Of a stretch of 9,418 bases of DNA, positions 6,492 through 9,418 are shown one piece after another. Made by a program: the position numbers and the translations under genes. The DNA comes from Candidatus Atribacteria bacterium (GTDB lineage: Bacteria > Atribacterota > JALVIU01). Each line of letters opens with the position of its first letter. Position 1 is the first letter of the stretch. The DNA lies in NCBI GenBank assembly GCA_027028665.1, contig JALVIU010000284.1, forward strand, positions 1-9,418, given 5' to 3'. The notes below the pieces were generated by a model. The model did no database searches. It was not told the origin of the DNA and saw only the letters and a program-made list of their open reading frames with translations.

Positions 6492-6521
6492 AGATAATAA
6501 CTTAGCTTAATAATGCTTAAA

Positions 6522-6908
6522 TTAAATTTCAATAGGGAAAAAAGTTGCCTTGGCTTTTGCCAAAATATTTCCCTCTTCTCCTTCTATCTTTCCTTCTGTG
6601 ATATATGCCTTCCCTTTTTTTTCTACAACTTTTCCTTTCGCTATAAGCTTTTTTCCTATAGGGACGGGTTTTAAAAACCTAACTTCTATTTTTGCAGTTA
6701 CCACATCTACTCCATAAGACTTACATGCATATACCATTATCTCATCCAATATAGTAGATGTAATACCTCCATGCATAATACCAGGATAACCCTCATATTC
6801 TCGTCTCGGCACAAACTCTACATAGCTTTCCCCGTCAGGTTTTACATCTATCTTGAGTTTTAAACCATAGGGATTATTGGGACCACATGCAAAACAATAA
6901 TTTTCCAT
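6522..6908 (-). CDS. PaaI-type hotdog-fold thioesterase
   Basis: The 128-residue length is typical of single-domain hotdog proteins, which act as dimers or tetramers on acyl-CoA or related thioesters in the cytoplasm. The N-terminal CFACGPNNPYGLKL (5-18) is the conserved CxxCGxxNPxGL segment of this PaaI-like subgroup. The active-site region is GIMHGGITSTILDEIM at 43-58, with HGG at 46-48 and the candidate acid Asp55 or Glu56. The C-terminal half (RFLKPVPIGKKLIAKGKV at 77-94) is the usual central-helix-to-strand pattern. The start is supported by AAAGGAG (6917-6923), 8 bases upstream. It appears to be a single-gene unit or the distal gene of weak read-through. Substrate unknown. Confidence 0.88.
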   Translation of the reverse strand: MENYCFACGPNNPYGLKLKIDVKPDGESYVEFVPRREYEGYPGIMHGGITSTILDEIMVYACKSYGVDVVTAKIEVRFLKPVPIGKKLIAKGKVVEKKGKAYITEGKIEGEEGNILAKAKATFFPIEI

Positions 6909-6992
6909 ATCTTATACTCCTTTCTTTTGAGTTTCAAAATTTTTAGTATGTTCTTTCCATTGTGAATAGAAAAAGATGAATAGCACCTTATA

Positions 6993-7021
6993 ATTATAAA
7001 GTGGAATTCAGGAGGTCAAAA
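6993..7021 (-). promoter_or_regulatory. Probable promoter of the thioesterase gene
   Basis: On the minus strand TATAAT (6998-6993) is a perfect -10 box. TTGACC (7019-7014) lies 15 bp upstream, or, shifted by two bases, TTTTGA (7021-7016) lies 17 bp upstream. The -10 overlaps the 12-bp palindrome TTATAATTATAA. The start would be near 6986, leaving a leader of about 80 bases. Confidence 0.55.
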
Positions 7022-7028
7022 GCCTCTG
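7009..7028 (-). terminator. Weak hairpin directly after the transporter stop codon
   Basis: Read on the minus strand, CAGAGG (7028-7023) pairs with CCTCCTG (7015-7009) with one bulged C and a 7-base loop. It begins immediately after the stop of the transporter gene. No U-run follows, so termination would be partial at best. It overlaps the -35 region of the thioesterase promoter. Confidence 0.3.
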
Positions 7029-8096
7029 TTATATATAGTATATATAAAGATATAAAAGTAATGTAGATATACCAAGAAATGGAATAGAATAAAGATGAAA
7101 CCTTTTTATAGAAACAATTCCCAACCTAATACCTATAAGATTTGCCAGGGAAGAGATCATAGTTCCATTACCTGCCACATTTACACCATATAAAAGCTGA
7201 GTATAAGAAGTTGTATAATGGGAAAATAAAAGAGCTGTTGGTACATTACTTATAACCTGAGATAATAATATTGAGGAAATAAAAATATTCCTTATAGATG
7301 AAAGCATTCCATCTATTACTCTAATCTCTTTTACCCCTCCTATGAGAATAAAAAGAAAAACGAATATAAGCAAGAGATTTAAGTTTATCCCATAGTAAAT
7401 GATTCTTTTATTTATTATTAAATAAGTAATACCTGTAATAATCAATGCCCATATTTGAAATTTATAGTTTATCAAAAAAATAGATGTGAAAAACAAAAAA
7501 ATAGATACTATAAAAAGAATGCGATTTTTTACAATTGGGACAAATGGCTTTATTTTTATTTCTGTTTTTTTAAAAGAAAAATAAATAACTATAATTAGCA
7601 AAGTAGCATTTATAATTTCAAATGGAACCATTTTCCATACAAAGTCAAAAAAACTCATAGAAAATGACTGATAAATATAGATATTTTGAGGATTTCCTAT
7701 GGGAAAGAGAGAGGACCCAATGTTTGCAGCCCATATTTCAAATATAATAAGCTTTTCTATATCTAAGTCAATCCTTTTTGAAATGGATAAGGTAATTGGT
7801 ATTATAAGAAACAAAGACACATCATTTGTAATAAATGGGGAAATTAAAAGTTCTATAAATATAAGTGAAAAAGCAATCCCTTTCTCTGTCTTTACCCTAT
7901 TTATAAATTTATCTGTAACCTGATTTAGATACCCAGAAAATTCAATTCCTTTGGTGATGAGCATAAAAGTGGAAAGAACTATTAGGGTATTATATTCTAT
8001 AAATAAGGGTACTTCCCTCAATATAGAAGGTTTCCATATAACAAATATAATTAGAAGAATAGTAAGGATTAGAAGAAAAGGATCTTTTTTAAACAT
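7029..8096 (-). CDS. ArsB/NhaD (ion transporter superfamily) membrane permease, YbiR-like
   Basis: The 355-residue protein has about ten to eleven hydrophobic membrane segments and short loops. Family motifs are TNDVSLFLIIPIT at 90-102, NIGSSLFPIGNPQN at 125-138 in the first half, and SQVISNVPTALL at 279-290 with GVNVAGNGTMISSLANLIG at 304-322 in the second half. These pairs of Asn/Pro/Gly-rich re-entrant loops define the ArsB/NhaD/CitT superfamily of arsenite, sodium-proton or anion carriers; the sequence is closest in feel to YbiR. It is shorter than ArsB (about 430), as YbiR-like members are. No arsR or arsenate reductase lies nearby, so arsenic resistance is not supported. It overlaps the upstream gene by 8 bases and its GAGG lies inside that gene, so they are translationally coupled. 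Substrate unknown. Confidence 0.82.
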   Translation of the reverse strand: MFKKDPFLLILTILLIIFVIWKPSILREVPLFIEYNTLIVLSTFMLITKGIEFSGYLNQVTDKFINRVKTEKGIAFSLIFIELLISPFITNDVSLFLIIPITLSISKRIDLDIEKLIIFEIWAANIGSSLFPIGNPQNIYIYQSFSMSFFDFVWKMVPFEIINATLLIIVIYFSFKKTEIKIKPFVPIVKNRILFIVSIFLFFTSIFLINYKFQIWALIITGITYLIINKRIIYYGINLNLLLIFVFLFILIGGVKEIRVIDGMLSSIRNIFISSILLSQVISNVPTALLFSHYTTSYTQLLYGVNVAGNGTMISSLANLIGIRLGIVSIKRFHLYSIPFLGISTLLLYLYIYYI

Positions 8097-8523
8097 TCAT
8101 CCTCATCTCACTCGTTGCATGGTAATCTGGTACAAGGGCACGTCCATCTGCAGAAACCCTAATATGGGCAATTATAAGCTTCTTAAATGCACAAGGCACT
8201 ACCCAGGCATCTTCTGGTTCTCTAAACTCCACCCCTTCAAGTACCATAAGATCTTTTAAGGAGTTCTCTACCTCTTCTTTTATCTTTTGTAAATCTATTA
8301 AAAGCTCAGATCCTCCCATTACTCCAGGAATTCCCTTTGGAAGAACAGACCAGGCTATAGGGTCAAAATGTATAAGATCAAGTACAAAACCATTATACAT
8401 AAGAGGTATTTTTACCTCTACTCTTCCATGTGGATGGGCCCTTTTGAAAGGATTACCTATAAAGAAGTCACCTTTTGCTTTTTTCACAAGCTCTATTGCA
8501 AGAGTAGGCTCTTTTTCCCACAT
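8089..8523 (-). CDS. Protein of unknown function, 144 residues
   Basis: I do not recognise this family. The gene looks real: a near-consensus promoter (8548-8577), a strong ribosome binding site AAAGGAGG just upstream of ATG, codon use like its neighbours, and an 8-base overlap with the transporter gene. No signal peptide or membrane segment is visible, so it should be cytoplasmic. The centre has candidate polar or metal-ligand residues: His30 and His32 (KRAHPHGR), His52 and Asp54 (LIHFDPIAW), Cys111 (VVPCAF), His120 and His135. Short Gly/Pro-rich turns (LPKGIPGVMGG, 61-71) and a helical segment (75-93) suggest a compact alpha/beta fold. Coupling to an ion transporter suggests a related role, but no function can be given. 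Confidence 0.8.
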   Translation of the reverse strand: MWEKEPTLAIELVKKAKGDFFIGNPFKRAHPHGRVEVKIPLMYNGFVLDLIHFDPIAWSVLPKGIPGVMGGSELLIDLQKIKEEVENSLKDLMVLEGVEFREPEDAWVVPCAFKKLIIAHIRVSADGRALVPDYHATSEMRMNV

Positions 8524-8547
8524 AGTACACCTCCTTTATTAATACTT

Positions 8548-8577
8548 ATTATACATGAATATGGTGCTATCTATCAA
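8548..8577 (-). promoter_or_regulatory. Promoter of the hypothetical-transporter unit
   Basis: On the minus strand TTGATA (8577-8572) and the perfect -10 box TATAAT (8553-8548) are 18 bp apart. The start would fall near 8541, giving a leader of less than 20 bases that is mostly the ribosome binding site AAAGGAGG. Confidence 0.7.
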
Positions 8578-8639
8578 TATTTGCTATAAAAAGATTAGAG
8601 AGATACAAGGCAGGTAGAAAAGGGGAAAATGCAAAAAAA

Positions 8640-9418
8640 TTAATTTTTATCCCTTATATTAATTTTATGAAATGGCCATTGTTTTAAATATTCAATTGGA
8701 TTATAAGGAGCATACTTTTTATATATAACAGAGAAAAATCGCTCTATAGATTTATCTGTCTTTTCAGTACCTTTTATGCCCCTATACTTTCTTGCTATCG
8801 CTATATCTCTTACAAGGGAAACCTCTTCCTGATTCACTGCATAGAAGGTGCCCTTTTCTTTGTGGAATTTACCAAGGTACATCTGCTCACTCATACCAGG
8901 AGTAGGGATAAATAGTGCATTTTTCTCAAGCTCTGTAAGGTCCATAATAGTTGTATAGCCTGACCGTGATATGATGAATTTTGCCCTATTCATAAGTTCA
9001 ACCCTTTTCTCTCCACTTACATATGTATATAGTGTTATGTCGTGTTTTTCATCATACACCATTTTCTCTTCACTTGGATCCCCTAAAAGGAAGACCTTTT
9101 TCCCTGGTAAATCTTCTGCCTCTTTCCTAAGCTTTGAGATGAGTGTACCTTTTTTGTCCTTAATATATCCACTTATTATAAATAAGTAATCTATATCCTC
9201 TTCTATCTTTTTCTTCTTATAACTTGAAAGGATACCTATATACTCTACCTTTTTCTTAGGTATAAACCTTAGATTATGGCTCAGATCTCCTGAGAGTGAC
9301 CCTTCATATTCTTCATAGTCAGGTACAAGGATCTTTCTGAAATTTAGAAAATGGATTCCGTTTCCAAGTTCACCACCTATTTTTATTAGTTCCATAAAAA
9401 AATCCACCATAAATCTTA
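8640..9418 (-). CDS. MurG/GT28-like glycosyltransferase, C-terminal part (5' truncated by window edge)
   Basis: The frame stays open through 9418 (codons for Arg and Phe precede the first ATG at 9410), so the ATG is probably internal and the N-terminal acceptor domain lies outside the window. About 258 residues remain. The section numbered from that ATG has a GT-B C-terminal domain: IDYLFIISGY at 73-82, GKKVFLLGDP at 103-112, and the donor-site block NRAKFIISRSGYTTIMDLTE at 141-160, followed by ALFIPTPGMSEQMYLGKF at 165-182. The last block matches the nucleotide-sugar-binding segment of MurG and related GT28 enzymes. The charged tail 205-256 is not typical of MurG itself, so a different cell-envelope or glycolipid transferase is likely. 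The usual ISGPEPQR-like loop of related proteins reads ISGYIKDKK here. Confidence 0.72.
   Translation of the reverse strand, partial: RFMVDFFMELIKIGGELGNGIHFLNFRKILVPDYEEYEGSLSGDLSHNLRFIPKKKVEYIGILSSYKKKKIEEDIDYLFIISGYIKDKKGTLISKLRKEAEDLPGKKVFLLGDPSEEKMVYDEKHDITLYTYVSGEKRVELMNRAKFIISRSGYTTIMDLTELEKNALFIPTPGMSEQMYLGKFHKEKGTFYAVNQEEVSLVRDIAIARKYRGIKGTEKTDKSIERFFSVIYKKYAPYNPIEYLKQWPFHKINIRDKN

Larger units (their letters stand above)
6310..6521. other. AT-rich intergenic stretch upstream of the sugar operon
   Basis: The gene-free stretch 6224-6521 is the longest in the window. Its low-coordinate third holds the promoter and operator described separately. The rest is very AT-rich with many T/A runs and no convincing gene or GC-rich terminator for the thioesterase ending at 6522. 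It contains a possible second ROK site (6381-6405), a 14-bp palindrome (6478-6491) and a 10-codon ORF with a ribosome binding site (6352-6384). It could act as an UP-element or bent-DNA region, but nothing proves that. Confidence 0.5.

Noticed and set aside
6224-6521. Riboswitch or structured RNA in the long intergenic gap
   Set aside because: The leader is only about 50 bases and AT-rich; no conserved aptamer core or GC-rich pairing was seen.
7029-8096. Calling the transporter an arsenite pump (arsB)
   Set aside because: The superfamily motifs do not distinguish arsenite from sodium or anion transport, and no ars genes are nearby.
7951-8259. 102-codon + strand ORF across the transporter/hypothetical junction
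   Set aside because: It runs antisense to two genes that have clear ribosome binding sites and a promoter; no family resemblance.
8615-8665. T-rich run after the glycosyltransferase stop as an intrinsic terminator
   Set aside because: There is a run of T on the minus strand, but no stable stem precedes it.

Overview
The window looks like chromosomal DNA of a thermophilic, anaerobic, low-to-moderate GC bacterium. Coding sequence favours ATA for Ile and AGA/AGG for Arg, proteins are rich in Lys, Ile and Glu, and genes start behind strong AGGAGG-type ribosome binding sites. A [NiFe]-hydrogenase maturation protease suggests hydrogen metabolism. The sugar-binding protein has a type I signal peptide without a lipobox, which fits a periplasm and therefore a diderm (Thermotoga- or Dictyoglomus-like) better than a typical Firmicute. 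ComM is bacterial. The genus cannot be fixed from sequence alone. No tRNA, rRNA, insertion sequence, CRISPR array or phage gene was seen.

Layout. Positions 1-906 (+ strand) carry the 3' end of a ComM/YifB-family AAA+ gene, overlapping by ATGA a HycI-like hydrogenase maturation peptidase. Everything after that is on the minus strand. Transcription there runs from high to low coordinates and falls into at least four units: (a) a MurG/GT28-like glycosyltransferase, cut by the window edge (9418-8640); (b) a conserved-looking hypothetical protein overlapping an ArsB/NhaD-type ion transporter (8523-7029), behind a good sigma-70 promoter; (c) a PaaI-like hotdog thioesterase (6908-6522); (d) a five-gene sugar operon (6223-976).

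The sugar operon is the most informative part. Its order is ROK regulator, SIS-domain sugar isomerase/deaminase, periplasmic sugar-binding protein, MalF-type permease, MalG-type permease. A near-consensus promoter (TTGACG, 17 bp, TAAAAT) is followed directly by a perfect 26-bp palindrome, whose half site TTAGTTT matches the half site of Bacillus XylR-type (ROK) operators. This points to autorepression of the whole operon. A GC-rich stem-loop just after the binding-protein stop codon probably makes that protein more abundant than the permeases. No ATPase, separate sugar kinase or glycoside hydrolase is present, so the ATPase and perhaps other enzymes come from elsewhere. The SIS protein keeps the GlmS-type isomerase residues, so an amino sugar or related phosphosugar is the likely substrate.

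The clearest candidates for something new are the ROK protein and the 144-residue protein at 8089-8523. The ROK protein is a DNA-binding type that lost the family's zinc-binding Cys cluster and its His but kept the catalytic Asp and phosphate loops, in an operon that needs a kinase and shows no other. The 144-residue protein is unrecognised and co-transcribed with the ion transporter.
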